64,000 bases of DNA from Deltaproteobacteria bacterium (GCA_029261855.1 JAJDAN010000024.1:1-64000), one strand, 5' to 3'. Counted from the stretch's first letter, positions 26,318 to 36,889 are shown. The notes: a model not told the origin generated them from the letters alone. Made by a program: numbers and translations.

Positions 26318-27616
26318 ATGCGCAACGCAACCCGCAAGGCCCTGAGCTGGGGGATCGCCGGCATCGTCCCGCTGCTCGCCCCCACCCAGGCCTTCGCCGA
26401 GGACACACTCGATTCCGGTGACACGGCCTGGATCCTGACGAGCAGCCTGCTCGTCCTGATGATGACCCTGCCGGGGCTCGCGCTCTTCTACGGCGGCCTC
26501 GTGCGCACGAAGAACCTGCTGTCCGTGCTGATGCAGTGCCTCATCTCGGCCGGCGCCATCGGCGTACTGTGGGTGGCGGTGGGCTACAGCCTGGCGTTCG
26601 GAGGCGAGGGCAACCGCTTCTTCGGCGACTTCTCGATGGCCATGCTCTCGGGCATCACCCCGGATTCACTGTTCGGGACCATCCCCACCTACGTGTTCGT
26701 CATGTTCCAGGGGATGTTCGCGATCATCACGCCGGCCCTGATGCTGGGCGCGTTCGCCGAACGCATGAAGTTCAGCGCCTACCTCAGCTTCATCGTGCTG
26801 TGGGTGCTGATCGTGTACTGCCCGCTCGCGCACATGGTGTGGGGCGGCGGTTGGATCGCACAGCTCGGTGCACTCGACTTCGCGGGCGGCCTGGTCGTGC
26901 ACATGTCGAGCGGCTTCTCGGCGTTGGCCGCGGCCATCTACGTCGGCAAGCGCAAGGGCTACGGCAAGGAGCCGATGGCGCCCAACAGCCTGCCGCTGAC
27001 CGTCATCGGCACCTCGCTGCTGTGGGTCGGCTGGTTCGGCTTCAACGCCGGCAGCGCGTTGGCCGCGGACGGGTCCGCGGGGCTCGCGTTCCTCACCACC
27101 CAGACCGCCACGGCAACCTGCCTGCTGACCTGGGTGGTGATCGAATGGCTGCACCGCGGCAAGCCCACCGTGCTGGGCGCCGCGACCGGCGCCGTCGCCG
27201 GCCTGGTGGCCATCACGCCGGCGTGCGTTTCCGTGAGCCCGGCGGGCGCCATGGCGGTTGGCGCGGGCGCTGCGCTGATCTGCTACGCGGCGGTCACCCT
27301 GCTGAAGCCGGCGCTCGGCTATGACGATTCCCTGGACGTCTTCGGCGTGCACGGCGTCGGCGGCGCCTGGGGCGCCCTGGCGACGGGACTCTTCATTGCC
27401 GATTTCGCCCTCGACGCGGAGGTCGGCCGCGGCGGGCAGATCATGAAGCAGCTCGAGAGCATCGGGTTCACGGCGGTCTACGCGGTGGTCATGAGTCTGG
27501 CGATCCTGTTCGTCCTGAAGCTGGTCCTCGGTGGGCTGCGGGTCGACGAAGAGGCCGAGCACGAAGGCCTCGACCTCGCCGAGCACTCGGAGACCGCCTA
27601 CGGACCGGCCAACTGA
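26318..27616 (+). CDS. amtB: Ammonium transporter
   Basis: A 432-residue inner-membrane ammonium channel. The signal-like N-terminus (cleaved after AFA) is followed by eleven helices. Family markers: FYGGLVRTKN, the twin His pair in GGLVVHMSSG and in FGVHGVGGAWGA, and AERMKFSAY. ATG 26318 is preceded by AAGGAGG at good spacing. Its soluble C-terminal tail would bind GlnK, encoded 110 bp downstream. A sigma-54 promoter and NtrC-like dyad lie in front, so it should be induced under nitrogen limitation. The amtB-glnK order is the classical operon. Confidence 0.96.
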   Translation: MRNATRKALSWGIAGIVPLLAPTQAFAEDTLDSGDTAWILTSSLLVLMMTLPGLALFYGGLVRTKNLLSVLMQCLISAGAIGVLWVAVGYSLAFGGEGNRFFGDFSMAMLSGITPDSLFGTIPTYVFVMFQGMFAIITPALMLGAFAERMKFSAYLSFIVLWVLIVYCPLAHMVWGGGWIAQLGALDFAGGLVVHMSSGFSALAAAIYVGKRKGYGKEPMAPNSLPLTVIGTSLLWVGWFGFNAGSALAADGSAGLAFLTTQTATATCLLTWVVIEWLHRGKPTVLGAATGAVAGLVAITPACVSVSPAGAMAVGAGAALICYAAVTLLKPALGYDDSLDVFGVHGVGGAWGALATGLFIADFALDAEVGRGGQIMKQLESIGFTAVYAVVMSLAILFVLKLVLGGLRVDEEAEHEGLDLAEHSETAYGPAN

Positions 27617-27627
27617 CGGGTCGTTGA

Positions 27628-28065
<438 letters not shown>

Positions 28066-28099
28066 TCCGCCCTCTAATCCGTACTCCAGGCGCAGGCCG

Positions 28100-29734
28100 T
28101 CATCCGAAGAGCGGGTGCAGAGTCCGCTTCACGATCTTGTTCATGGCGTTGCGGGGCATCTCGTCGACGAAGCGGATCGCGTCGGGCGTCTTGTAGCGAG
28201 CCAGCTCGCTGCGGACGTGTGCGACGAGAGCCGCTTCGTCCGCGACCGCGCCCGGCTCGAGCTGCACCACGGCGACCACGCGCTCGCCCAGGCGCGGGTC
28301 GGGTAAACCGAAGACCGCAGCAGCCGCCACCGAGGGGTGCTCTCCCAGCACGCGCTCGACCTCGGCGGGATAGACGTTGGCGCCGCCGCGCAGGATCAGC
28401 TCGTTGCGCCGCCCGCGGATGTAGAGGGTGCCGTCGGGCTCGAGGAAGCCCACATCCCCGGTGTGGTAGACGCCGGCGCGCAGGGCGTCCGCCGTCGCAT
28501 CCGGTCGGTTCCAGTAGCCGAGCATCGGCGTGTAGACCCCCGCCCAGTCTCCGGTGCGCGACGGACCGACGCAGATCTCGCCCATCTCACCGGCGGGCAG
28601 CGGACGATCGTCCTCGTCCCGGATCTGGATCTCGATCTGCGGCAGCGCCTTGCCGCACAGCCCGGGCTGCGCAGACGGTGTGCCGTCCGCGCTGGTCACC
28701 GCGGTGGGCGCCTCGGTCATCCCGTAGCCGATCCCGACCTCTCGCCCGAAGCGCTCGCGGTACAGGTCGCGAAATTCCTCCGGGCAGTCGGCGCCCCCCA
28801 CCATCGGCCGCTGCAGCGAAGCCAGGTCTTCCTTCGCCACGTCGGGATGGGTCATGAGATCGTGGATGATGGTCGGCACCGCCGCGAAGTGGCCGACCTT
28901 TTCGTCCCGCACCCAGGCCGCGAGTCCGGGGGCGTCGATGCGATCGATGGCGACGCAGGTGCTGCCCACCTGGAATGCCGTCAGCGGTCCGAGCACGATG
29001 AGGTTGAGGATCGTGAGGGGAAGCACCACGCCCTGACGCAGATCCGGCGTGTAGGTTCCCGTCGCGGCCGACACCGCGCCGGGCAGCAGGACGTTGTGAT
29101 GACTGTGCACGGCGCCCTTCGGATGACCCGTGGTACCGCTCGTGTACGCGATGGCCGCCGGCGAGAAGGGATCGACGCGGGACGCCTGGGCGGGACGGTC
29201 CGGGTCGCCGGTCGCGCGGCGCAGGCCCGCCCAGTCGTCTCCGGACGTTTTGGGGGCTTGGGAGGCTTCGGAGCGCGCGGCCGCATCCACCGTGACCACG
29301 TGCTCGAGTGCCGGGATGTCGCCGCGCAGCGGTGCGATCTCGGAGGCGGCGTCCGGTGCCGCCAGGTAGACCCGCGCTCCGCTGTCGTTCAGCAGGTAGG
29401 CCTTCTCGGGCCCCGCCAGCGGTCGGTTGACGCCAACCCACACGGCCCCCAGCCGCAGGGTCCCGAGAAAGGCGATGACGATGTCCACGTCGTTGGGCAG
29501 GCAGGCCGCGACCCGGTCCCCTGCGCCCACGCCGAGCCCGGCCAACGCCGCCGCCGCGCGATTCGCTTCGGCATCGAGCGCTGCGTAGCTGTAGCGACCG
29601 TGGCGTCCGACCAGCGCTTCCCGGTCCGGGTCCTCGTCGAGCACCCAGTCGAACACGTCGCACACGGACTGGGTCCGGCCGCTCGGGAACTTCGGCCGCG
29701 ACGGAGGCGCCAGCAACCCGTGCTCGGCGAGCAT
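28100..29734 (-). CDS. AMP-forming acyl-CoA synthetase
   Basis: A 544-residue adenylate-forming ligase. The P-loop-like A3 motif is YTSGTTGHPKG (about 193-203). A5 is YGMTEAP, A7 YHTGDVG, and A8 IRGRRNELILRGGANVYP. The A10 Lys is in MPRNAMNKIVKR. This is the full N- and C-domain layout of fatty or aromatic acyl-CoA ligases. It is third in the minus-strand operon after the luciferase-like oxidoreductase (4-bp gap) and the phosphotriesterase-family gene. It would activate a carboxylic acid made upstream in that pathway. Confidence 0.92.
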   Translation of the reverse strand: MLAEHGLLAPPSRPKFPSGRTQSVCDVFDWVLDEDPDREALVGRHGRYSYAALDAEANRAAAALAGLGVGAGDRVAACLPNDVDIVIAFLGTLRLGAVWVGVNRPLAGPEKAYLLNDSGARVYLAAPDAASEIAPLRGDIPALEHVVTVDAAARSEASQAPKTSGDDWAGLRRATGDPDRPAQASRVDPFSPAAIAYTSGTTGHPKGAVHSHHNVLLPGAVSAATGTYTPDLRQGVVLPLTILNLIVLGPLTAFQVGSTCVAIDRIDAPGLAAWVRDEKVGHFAAVPTIIHDLMTHPDVAKEDLASLQRPMVGGADCPEEFRDLYRERFGREVGIGYGMTEAPTAVTSADGTPSAQPGLCGKALPQIEIQIRDEDDRPLPAGEMGEICVGPSRTGDWAGVYTPMLGYWNRPDATADALRAGVYHTGDVGFLEPDGTLYIRGRRNELILRGGANVYPAEVERVLGEHPSVAAAAVFGLPDPRLGERVVAVVQLEPGAVADEAALVAHVRSELARYKTPDAIRFVDEMPRNAMNKIVKRTLHPLFG

Positions 29735-29738
29735 GGCT

Positions 29739-30608
29739 TCAGGACATCGTCGCGATCACGTTGTTCGCGAAGCCTTCGAGGTAGCCGCGCTTCTGGTCCG
29801 GGGTGCTCGTCGGACCGAGCGCGTAGGTGAACGGATAGCTGACCGTCGCCGTGGCCCCGGCGTCCTCGAGACGCTTGTAGACGTCCGGATCCGGCGGCGT
29901 GACCAGGGGCACGACGGCTTCGAAGGGCTGGTTCTGTCGGCCGGCGTCCTTCCGGTACTGCTGGATCTTGGCGAGCATCTCGAGCGCTTCCTCGGGCGTC
30001 TGCCCGGACCCGAGCCAGCCATCGCCCAGACGTCCCGCGCGACGCAGGGCCGCATCACTCACGCCGCCCACCCAGATCGGCACCGGCTTCGTGGGAGCCG
30101 GTGACATCTGCAGGGCTGGGAAGTCGTAGCCCTCGCCGCTGTGCGCGACCATGCCGCCGGCCCACAGCTTGCGACAGACCTCCATCCCTTCGTCCAGGCG
30201 CTTGCCCCGGCGCGCGAACTCGGCGCCCATGATGTCGAATTCCTCGCGCATCCAGCCCGCGCCGACTCCGAGAGCGATGCGATTGTTCGACAGCACCGCC
30301 AGGGTGCCCGTCGCCTTGGCGACCTCGATGGGATCGTGCAGGGGCAGGATGTAGATCAGCGTCGAGAAGCGCAGGGTCTTCGTGACCGCCGCCATGGTGG
30401 CGATCGTCACCCACGGCTGCGGCCACGGCGTCTCCGCCGTGAAGCCCGGGTCGCCCGTCTCGTTGTAGGGGTAGTTCTTCTCGAACTTCTCGAGGAAGAA
30501 GAGATGGTCGGAAACGAACGCACCGTCGAACCCGACCTCCTCGCAGATGGGTGCAACCGCGGTCAGCTGCTCGGGCTCGGTGAACGCCAGGGACTGCCAG
30601 AACTTCAT
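29739..30608 (-). CDS. LLM-class F420-dependent oxidoreductase
   Basis: A 289-residue luciferase-like TIM barrel. It has the typical N-terminal strand (ICEEVGFDGAFVSDHLFF), the ALGVGAGWMREEFD cofactor region (about 115-128), and PVPIWVGGVSDAALRRAGR. Members of this length and pattern (TIGR03619 group) are usually F420-dependent, which would imply F420 synthesis in the host. It is the middle gene of the operon, 59 bp after the phosphotriesterase family gene. Confidence 0.88.
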   Translation of the reverse strand: MKFWQSLAFTEPEQLTAVAPICEEVGFDGAFVSDHLFFLEKFEKNYPYNETGDPGFTAETPWPQPWVTIATMAAVTKTLRFSTLIYILPLHDPIEVAKATGTLAVLSNNRIALGVGAGWMREEFDIMGAEFARRGKRLDEGMEVCRKLWAGGMVAHSGEGYDFPALQMSPAPTKPVPIWVGGVSDAALRRAGRLGDGWLGSGQTPEEALEMLAKIQQYRKDAGRQNQPFEAVVPLVTPPDPDVYKRLEDAGATATVSYPFTYALGPTSTPDQKRGYLEGFANNVIATMS

Positions 30609-30667
30609 TCGGGAGAGCTCTCCGGTTCAGACGGGCTGCGAATCGTAGCCCTGGGAACGTGGGGGCG

Positions 30668-31624
30668 TCAGTACGACCCCTGCTTCTCGAAGATCCGTCG
30701 CGGATTGTCGACGCTGAGCGCGCGGATCTGCTCTTCGGTCACGCCGTTCTTGCGGAGCGCCGGGATCACGTCGCAGGGCACGTGGCGGAAGTTCCAGTTC
30801 GGCGCCATGACGGCCGCGAGATCCGGACCGAAGTCCGGGAAGAAGTCGATGTGGCAGCAGGCGTCGTGGCTGAGGACCATCTGGTCCGCCCAGCCGTTGC
30901 GACACAGCTCGGCAATGACCCCCACGCGTTTCTCCGTGGGAAGGACCATGTCGAGCCCAAAGCGGTCCATGCCGATATAGCTGCCGCGCTCGAGGATCTT
31001 CGTCAGGTACGCGATGTCCTCGGAGTCGCCGCAGTGACCGATCACGACGCGGGACAGATCGACGCCCTCTTCTTCGAAGACGTCCTGTTGCCCCAGGCCC
31101 GATTCACAGGCCACGTCGGTGTGGGTCGAGATCGGAAGCCCCGTCGCGCGCTGCAGCTGTGCGGACGCGCGCAGCAGCTTGGCGTTGAACTCGGTCACCC
31201 CCGCCTGATGGGTCGCGCACTTGATCAGGCCGGCCTTGATGGACGTTCCCTGGATCCCGTCGGTGACGTCGCGGATCAGCCACTCGACCAGCTTTTCGGC
31301 GGGCCAGGCTTCGATCCACGGCTCTTCGTGGTAGTAGAAGCCCGTCGAAGCGATCACGTTCATCTCCGCGCGCGCCGCGGTTTCGTGGATGACGTGGATG
31401 TCCCGGCCGATGTTGATGGGGGTGAGATCGCAGACGGTCTTGACGCCTGCTTCCTTCGCCTTCACGAGCTCGTCGCTCGCGAACGCGATGACCTTCTCGG
31501 TATCCACCCAGTCGCCGAAGGCCTGCCGCATGGACCAGTTCGCGATCATGATGTGCTCGTGCATCAGTGTGAACCCGAGGTCTTCGGATTCGATGGGTCC
31601 GAGAACCCCTTGGACGGTGGCCAT
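30668..31624 (-). CDS. Phosphotriesterase-family metal-dependent hydrolase
   Basis: A 318-residue amidohydrolase-superfamily TIM barrel. Metal ligands: HEH near residue 22, the bridging Lys in IKAGLIK, a His pair in STHTD and IGHCGD, and the final Asp in LSHDACCHID. This is the PTE binuclear zinc pattern. Members include lactonases, and the true substrate here may be a lactone or ester. It is first in the operon, with a ribosome site CAGGAGGAG before ATG. It faces an XRE-cupin regulator across 232 bp. Confidence 0.88.
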   Translation of the reverse strand: MATVQGVLGPIESEDLGFTLMHEHIMIANWSMRQAFGDWVDTEKVIAFASDELVKAKEAGVKTVCDLTPINIGRDIHVIHETAARAEMNVIASTGFYYHEEPWIEAWPAEKLVEWLIRDVTDGIQGTSIKAGLIKCATHQAGVTEFNAKLLRASAQLQRATGLPISTHTDVACESGLGQQDVFEEEGVDLSRVVIGHCGDSEDIAYLTKILERGSYIGMDRFGLDMVLPTEKRVGVIAELCRNGWADQMVLSHDACCHIDFFPDFGPDLAAVMAPNWNFRHVPCDVIPALRKNGVTEEQIRALSVDNPRRIFEKQGSY

Positions 31625-31856
31625 GACCGGCTCCTCCTGTGGTCAGCGATGGACGGGCCATGATCGGGCATCCCCGATTCGGGCTCCAGAACCGGCAATT
31701 CATCGGAAGAACTGGCGCTTTCTGCCCTACATCCCAGGGGGAGACGAGATAGGGAGGTTTACCGTAGGGATTCGACGCCGAGGCCTGTAACGCACTGGTG
31801 ACTTCGGGCCACTCATCTGCAGGCCGCCATTGGAAGCGAGCAGGAGCAGAGAAGTC

Positions 31857-32522
31857 ATGGAGCACGCCGTCGACGAGCAGATCGCCCGCATCAGCCGGAG
31901 GTTGCGACGCTGGCGCGAGGAAGATGCGCTCACGCTCCAGGAGCTGGCCGGCCGCGGCGGGCTCGCAACCAGCACCGTCCAGAAGGTCGAGACCGGGCAG
32001 ATGATGCCGAGTCTCGCCGTCCTGTTGAAGCTGGCCCGCGGGTTGGGCCGACCGCTCACCGAGCTGCTCGAGGACGACGGCGGCGAGATCGACGTCTTCC
32101 ATTCCAAGGCCTGCGAACGCGAGTCCGTCGGTCGCGGTGGCAGCGTCTTCGTCGAGCGCCTCAGTGGCAACCTCCAGCGTTCGAGCCTCGAGACCTGGCA
32201 GGTCACCCTCGACCCGGGCGCGTCGAGCGGCAGCGATCCGATCCAGTACGAGGGCGAGGAGCTGGTGGTCTGCGAAGAGGGATTCGTGACCTTCCGGATC
32301 GGCGAGCAGGAATACGTGCTCCAGGCCGGAGACAGCCTGCACTTCAAGGCCAGCATCGCGCATTCCTGGTACAACGACGGCACCGAGCCCGCGCGCTTCA
32401 CGATCACGGGGACCCTGCCCCTGTTGTTCCGCGGGCTGATGCAGAGTCGCGTGCCGGTGGTTCACGTGCGCGAGCACATCGAAGAGCACGGAATCGCGAC
32501 GCAGGAGCCGGCGCTGGGCTAG
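31857..32522 (+). CDS. XRE-family regulator with cupin sensor domain
   Basis: A 221-residue regulator. The N-terminal helix-turn-helix runs over about residues 10-70 (LQELAGRGGLATSTVQKVETG). The C-terminal cupin runs from about 105 to 200, with GEELVVCEEGFVTFRIG and DSLHFKASIAHSWYNDG. This layout is used for small-ligand-responsive repressors such as PuuR. ATG 31857 with AGGAG ten bases upstream is preferred over an upstream TTG. It is divergent from the phosphotriesterase operon and is the likely local regulator of it. Confidence 0.88.
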   Translation: MEHAVDEQIARISRRLRRWREEDALTLQELAGRGGLATSTVQKVETGQMMPSLAVLLKLARGLGRPLTELLEDDGGEIDVFHSKACERESVGRGGSVFVERLSGNLQRSSLETWQVTLDPGASSGSDPIQYEGEELVVCEEGFVTFRIGEQEYVLQAGDSLHFKASIAHSWYNDGTEPARFTITGTLPLLFRGLMQSRVPVVHVREHIEEHGIATQEPALG

Positions 32523-32572
32523 CCTCGCGGACGCCCTGCGTCTGCGCGCAGGGCTGGTCTGGAGGAAGCGCC

Positions 32573-32857
32573 TTGCCGCTGTACACGTACCGGGGAAGCG
32601 ACGGCCCGCGAGGCCTCGAGCTTCGCAAGACCGTCCGCGAGCGACACCTGGCCCACCTTCGCGGCCTGTCCGAAGCGGGACGCGTGCGCTTCGGGGGTCC
32701 GCTGATCGACGCCGAGGGCAATCCCTGCGGCAGCCTGGTCATCCTGGAAGCCGACGACCTCGCCGGCGCGAAGCGCATCGCCGAGAGCGACCCCTACCTC
32801 GTCGAGGGCGTGTTCGAGAAGGTCGAGGTGCTCGAGACCAAGGGCGTGCTTCCCTGA
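32573..32857 (+). CDS. YciI-like protein
   Basis: A 94-residue protein with the ferredoxin-like alpha-beta fold of the YciI family. The conserved His is in RERHLAHL, followed by GGPLIDAEGNPCGSLVILE and ESDPYLVEGVFE. The start is TTG at 32573, supported by GGAGGAAG four bases upstream. Family members are small enzymes or scaffolds of unsettled function. It follows the XRE-cupin gene by 50 bp on the same strand. 32858-33049 downstream holds no further gene. Confidence 0.8.
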   Translation: MPLYTYRGSDGPRGLELRKTVRERHLAHLRGLSEAGRVRFGGPLIDAEGNPCGSLVILEADDLAGAKRIAESDPYLVEGVFEKVEVLETKGVLP

Positions 32858-33049
32858 CGAGCGTGCTGCGCGTGGACCGGATCCAGCTGGTCGGGCATCC
32901 CGACCGCGTGGAGCCGGCCTGACCGATCGAACAGGGTGATTTTCCACCCGCTGCTCCGGCTCGCAGCTCGCCGCTTCAAGTTCTCCCGCCAGAGGCCGAA
33001 ATCTCCTGTGTGTGCCGGCGCGACTCGTCGGCAGACGTCGGGAGGCTGT

Positions 33050-34384
33050 GTGCGGATCTGGATCGATGCCACGCGCCATGATGACACCATCGAGATCTTC
33101 GGGATGACGATTCTCGAGCGGCTTCTTCGAACGCTGATCCAGTCGCAAAAGCAGGTTCGCAGGCTCCGAAAGCTAGAGTCCGAGCTGAAAGGACTCACCG
33201 AAGCCACCTCGTGGGTCCGCGACTTCATCGAACAACGGCTGGTCCCGACGGAGGTGCGGATCGAGCTGGCGCCGGACGGCATGATCCCCGACGGCATCCC
33301 GCGCGATCTTCTCACGCGACTGCCGATCGTGTTCGCCCAGGGCCAGGCCACCGTTCGTGACCGACTCGCCGAGACCCTGCGAGATGCAGACGGTGAATCC
33401 GTATTGGCGTTGTCCACCGACACGGTGGTGGACGTGCGCGTCCTCGACCACGTCATGCGGTCGAGCCCGGCCCTCGCCTTCCTCAGCGGAACTGGAAGCG
33501 AACGCGGCGCCGTGGTCCGAATCGACTGCCCGCTGCCTCCCGAACGGCGCGAAGAGACGGACGACCTGCTCGGAATCGCACAGACCTGCCTGACCGCCGG
33601 AATCGTCAAGGAGCTGAACGGCGACGACTTCAACGGGTACGTCCCCAAGCTGAGGCGCAGCGAGGCGCCGTGGCTGTTCAGGGTGCGCGACCACCAGGCA
33701 GCGGCGAAGGTCGCGCACTTCCTCTTCTGGTCGAACTACAAGGGCGCCACCGACTTTCTCACGCGCTACGTGTTCCCGCCGCTGGTCTGGCGCGCCGTCG
33801 GACCCCTCGCCGAACGACGAATCCCACCGAACCGTGTAACCGCCGTTGGCATCGTCTGCTGCTTCGCGGCCGTGCCCTTCTTCGCTGCCGGCTGGTGGCT
33901 GCCGGGCCTGCTGCTCGCGTATGCAATGGCCGTCCTCGATTCCGTCGACGGAAAGCTCGCCCGGGTCACCTTCGCGTCGTCGAAGCTCGGCGACGTTCTG
34001 GACCACGGCACCGACTACGTCCACCCGCCCTTCTGGTACTGGGCGTGGGCTTGGGGACTCTCGGGCGGAGATCCGCTGTCGACCGTCTTCCAGGCTTCGC
34101 TCTGGATGGCGGGGCTCTACGTCCTGGACCGTGGACTCGAGCAGCTCTTCAAGTGGCGCAGTGGGGGTCAGTCGGTGCAGGACTACACCGCACTGGATGT
34201 GAAGCTGCGGACCTTCGTGTCCCGGCGCAACGTCAATCTCGCGCTCTTCACCGTTGCCCTGCCCTTCGGTCTCGGTCTCGAGGCGTTCTACACCGTCGTG
34301 GGTCTTCAGCTCGCTACCGCCGCCTACCACCTGGCGCGCGTCGTGCAGTTCTGGGACCTCCGTGAGCAAGCGAGGACCGCATGA
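33050..34384 (+). CDS. CDP-alcohol phosphotransferase with degenerate N-terminal cytidylyltransferase-like domain
   Basis: A 444-residue protein. The C-terminal half (from about 225) is a six-helix CDP-alcohol phosphatidyltransferase with the full motif DSVDGKLARVTF...GDVLDHGTD (pattern D-x2-DG-x2-AR-x8-G-x3-D-x3-D). The N-terminal 220 residues lack the GxGxR nucleotide loop but keep a late nucleotidyltransferase-like strand (VLALSTDTVVDVRVLDHVM). The order and length match bifunctional inositol-phosphate cytidylyltransferase/DIPP synthases with a dead first half. An active cytidylyltransferase gene overlaps its end by 4 bp. The GTG start at 33050 has GGGAGG upstream. Likely role: transfer of a phospho-alcohol to a lipid or glycan. 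Confidence 0.78.
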   Translation: MRIWIDATRHDDTIEIFGMTILERLLRTLIQSQKQVRRLRKLESELKGLTEATSWVRDFIEQRLVPTEVRIELAPDGMIPDGIPRDLLTRLPIVFAQGQATVRDRLAETLRDADGESVLALSTDTVVDVRVLDHVMRSSPALAFLSGTGSERGAVVRIDCPLPPERREETDDLLGIAQTCLTAGIVKELNGDDFNGYVPKLRRSEAPWLFRVRDHQAAAKVAHFLFWSNYKGATDFLTRYVFPPLVWRAVGPLAERRIPPNRVTAVGIVCCFAAVPFFAAGWWLPGLLLAYAMAVLDSVDGKLARVTFASSKLGDVLDHGTDYVHPPFWYWAWAWGLSGGDPLSTVFQASLWMAGLYVLDRGLEQLFKWRSGGQSVQDYTALDVKLRTFVSRRNVNLALFTVALPFGLGLEAFYTVVGLQLATAAYHLARVVQFWDLREQARTA

Positions 34385-35157
34385 AGGCGATCATTCTCAG
34401 CGCGGGTCAGGGGAAGCGACTCCGGCCCTATACCGACCACGTGCCGAAGTGCCTGCTTTGCATTCGCGACAACCAGCCTGTTCTCGAGACACAGCTACGG
34501 GCACTCGCTGAGTGCGGCGTGGAGGAAGCCGTCGTCTTCGTCGGATTCGGCGCCGACCAGGTCGAGGATTTCGTCGCGCGCTCGGCTCCCAGCGGAATCC
34601 GTGTCCAGACCGTCTTCAATCCCTTCTACGCGGTGGCGGACAACCTGGCCACCTGCTGGCTCGCTCGCGACTACATGCGAGACGACTTCCTCATGCTGAA
34701 TGGTGACACTCTGTTCGAGCCTGCTGTGGTCAGGCGCTTGCTCTCGGCTCCCTCCGCTCCGCTGACGCTCGCCGTCAACCAGAAGCCCAGCTACGACGAC
34801 GACGACATGAAGGTCTCTCTGGGCTCGGGCGGACGCCTGGTGGGCGTCGGCAAGACCCTCGATCCACGCATCGTCGATGCAGAATCGATCGGCCTCATGC
34901 TCTTCCGACGCGAGGGCGCCAGCCACTTCTGTCAGGTGATCGACCGTGCGGTCCGCCGCGAAGGCGCGACCCGCCTCTGGTACCTCTCGGTCGTCGACGA
35001 GATGGCGCAGGAGTCTCCGATCTCCACCGTGGCAATCAATGGACTCTGGTGGGGAGAGCTGGACTCGCCCGAAGACCTCGCCAGTCTGCGAGCCGACCTC
35101 GGCAACGAGCCGAAGGAAGAGGCCCGCGTCGACCGCGCCTTGTTCGCGCAGGGCTAG
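34381..35157 (+). CDS. NTP transferase, choline/inositol-phosphate cytidylyltransferase-like
   Basis: A 258-residue GT-A nucleotidyltransferase. The nucleotide loop is [12 protein letters not shown] with Lys in VPKCLL. The [16 protein letters not shown] motif is characteristic of LicC-type choline-phosphate and archaeal inositol-phosphate cytidylyltransferases. The metal site is MLNGDTLF. It overlaps the upstream phosphotransferase gene through ATGA, so the two products probably act in sequence: this one makes the CDP-alcohol and the other uses it. The alcohol is not determined. Confidence 0.85.
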   Translation: MKAIILSAGQGKRLRPYTDHVPKCLLCIRDNQPVLETQLRALAECGVEEAVVFVGFGADQVEDFVARSAPSGIRVQTVFNPFYAVADNLATCWLARDYMRDDFLMLNGDTLFEPAVVRRLLSAPSAPLTLAVNQKPSYDDDDMKVSLGSGGRLVGVGKTLDPRIVDAESIGLMLFRREGASHFCQVIDRAVRREGATRLWYLSVVDEMAQESPISTVAINGLWWGELDSPEDLASLRADLGNEPKEEARVDRALFAQG

Positions 35158-35165
35158 TCGGGACA

Positions 35166-36173
35166 GTGGTCGACGCGCACGTAGACCCGATCGATGCCGT
35201 ATACACATGGGTCGACGGCTCCGACCCGAAGTGGCGCGAGCAGAAGCATGCCCGCCTCTCGGGGCTTCGTGAGCGCGGTGGCCGGACCGATCCGGCCACC
35301 ACTTCCGACGTCCGCTTCCGCGAGCGGGATGAGCTTCGCTATTCGCTTCGCTCCCTCGAACGCTTCGCACCGTTCATCCGCAAGGTGCATCTGGTGAGCG
35401 CCGGACAGATTCCCGCATGGCTCGATCTGCCTCATCCAAGGCTGCAGGTGGTGTTCCACGACGCGATCTTCCCCGACCCCTCGCATCTGCCGACCTTCAG
35501 CTCTCGGGCGATCGAAAGCCATCTTCACCGGATCCCGGGCCTCTCCGAGCGCTTCATCTACCTCAACGACGATATCATGCTCAACACGCCCGTGACCGAG
35601 TCGCACTTCTTCGATCGGGAGGGCCGTTGCGTCGTCTACCTGGACGAGCGCAAGGTCGTCTGGGACCCGGACGCTCCCCACTACGAGCGCTGCGTCAGCG
35701 CTGGCGCCCGCAACAGCAGTCGGCTGATCGAAGAGATCGGCGGTCCCCGAATCGAGTGTCGCGTCGACCACACGCCCTATGCCCTGCGCCGATCCCTGCT
35801 CGCCGAGATCTGGGAGCGCTTCCCGAAGCAGCTCGAGGCCGTTTCCTCCCACGCCTTCCGGAGCGCCCGCACCCTGAGCCCTACCTCCAGCCTGGCGCAG
35901 TACTACGCCCTCTACACCGACCGCGCCGTCGCCGTGCATGAGCCGCACCTCGCGTACTTCAAGGTCAGGAAGAAGCCTTGGACGCCCTACTGGCTCGGCG
36001 CCCGACTCCTGATGCACTACATCACACGCCGCCACACGCTGCCCTTCCTATCGATCAACGATTCGGGTGAGCTGGACGACAGCTGGTTGACCGCCCAGTG
36101 CATCCGACTCTTCCTCGAGAGGACCCAGCCCCGAGCCAGCAGCTTCGAGAAGCGCGAGGCTTCCGCCCGATGA
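35166..36173 (+). CDS. Stealth-family sugar phosphotransferase
   Basis: A 335-residue Stealth protein, related to GlcNAc-1-phosphotransferase. CR1 is [15 protein letters not shown] at the N-terminus. CR2 runs through [17 protein letters not shown] and [18 protein letters not shown]3 is [19 protein letters not shown] and SSHAFRS. The family links sugars through phosphodiesters in capsules. The GTG at 35166 is used as start because it leads straight into CR1. It lies 8 bp after the cytidylyltransferase stop and overlaps the sulfotransferase by ATGA, so the block is one operon. Confidence 0.88.
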   Translation: MVDAHVDPIDAVYTWVDGSDPKWREQKHARLSGLRERGGRTDPATTSDVRFRERDELRYSLRSLERFAPFIRKVHLVSAGQIPAWLDLPHPRLQVVFHDAIFPDPSHLPTFSSRAIESHLHRIPGLSERFIYLNDDIMLNTPVTESHFFDREGRCVVYLDERKVVWDPDAPHYERCVSAGARNSSRLIEEIGGPRIECRVDHTPYALRRSLLAEIWERFPKQLEAVSSHAFRSARTLSPTSSLAQYYALYTDRAVAVHEPHLAYFKVRKKPWTPYWLGARLLMHYITRRHTLPFLSINDSGELDDSWLTAQCIRLFLERTQPRASSFEKREASAR

Positions 36174-36889
36174 TCTCAGAACACCGGGACTACTACCTCC
36201 GGAAGCTCGTGACCTGTTACCCGCAGGTCAAGGGGTTGATCCCGGCGAAGCGGCGCGACTACGCGGACTACTCCGTACGATCGAGGGAGCGGATCTCGCA
36301 CCGATATCGCTGCATCTTCATCCACATCCCCAAGTGCGCCGGTTCGAGCGTGAAGAAGTTCCTCTACGGATCGCACACCGGTGGGGATCATGCGACGGCA
36401 ATGGAGCTGCGGCATCTGTTCCCGAACGAGTACGAGACGTATTTCAAGTTCGCCGTGGTCCGGAACCCGTGGGATCGCGTCGTCTCCGTCTACTCCTATC
36501 TCCTCGCCGGCGGCAACGGATCCTTTCGCGATCAGAAGGTCAAGGAGCAGCTGATAAGGCTGGGCGGCTTCGGGCCGTTCTGTCGCCACCTCGAGAGGGC
36601 TCTCTCCCGGCGGTTTCCGAAGCCCTTCCCCCGGCACCTTTGGCCGCAGGCATGGTTCCTGAGGGAAGCCGCGGGGCGACCGGTGTGCGTCGACTACCTG
36701 GTCCGATTCGAGGACATGGACCCGGGCCTGAGGGCCGTCGGCTCGCACATCCAGGCCGACATCCGGATACCGAGGATGCGCGAGACACCCCACTCACACT
36801 ACTCCGAGTACTACGACGACGAGTCACGCCGGCTCGTCGAGAGCGCCTATCGGGAAGACGTCGAGCTATTCGGCTATCGCTTCGATTAG
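36170..36889 (+). CDS. Sulfotransferase-family protein
   Basis: A 239-residue PAPS-dependent sulfotransferase of the Sulfotransfer_2 type. The 5'-phosphosulfate loop is [12 protein letters not shown] (about residues 51-62). The 3'-phosphate region is [14 protein letters not shown], where Arg, Asn-Pro and the later Ser fit the family. It overlaps the Stealth gene by ATGA and is 22 bp before the glycosyltransferase. It would put sulfate on the glycan made by its neighbours. Confidence 0.85.
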   Translation: MISEHRDYYLRKLVTCYPQVKGLIPAKRRDYADYSVRSRERISHRYRCIFIHIPKCAGSSVKKFLYGSHTGGDHATAMELRHLFPNEYETYFKFAVVRNPWDRVVSVYSYLLAGGNGSFRDQKVKEQLIRLGGFGPFCRHLERALSRRFPKPFPRHLWPQAWFLREAAGRPVCVDYLVRFEDMDPGLRAVGSHIQADIRIPRMRETPHSHYSEYYDDESRRLVESAYREDVELFGYRFD

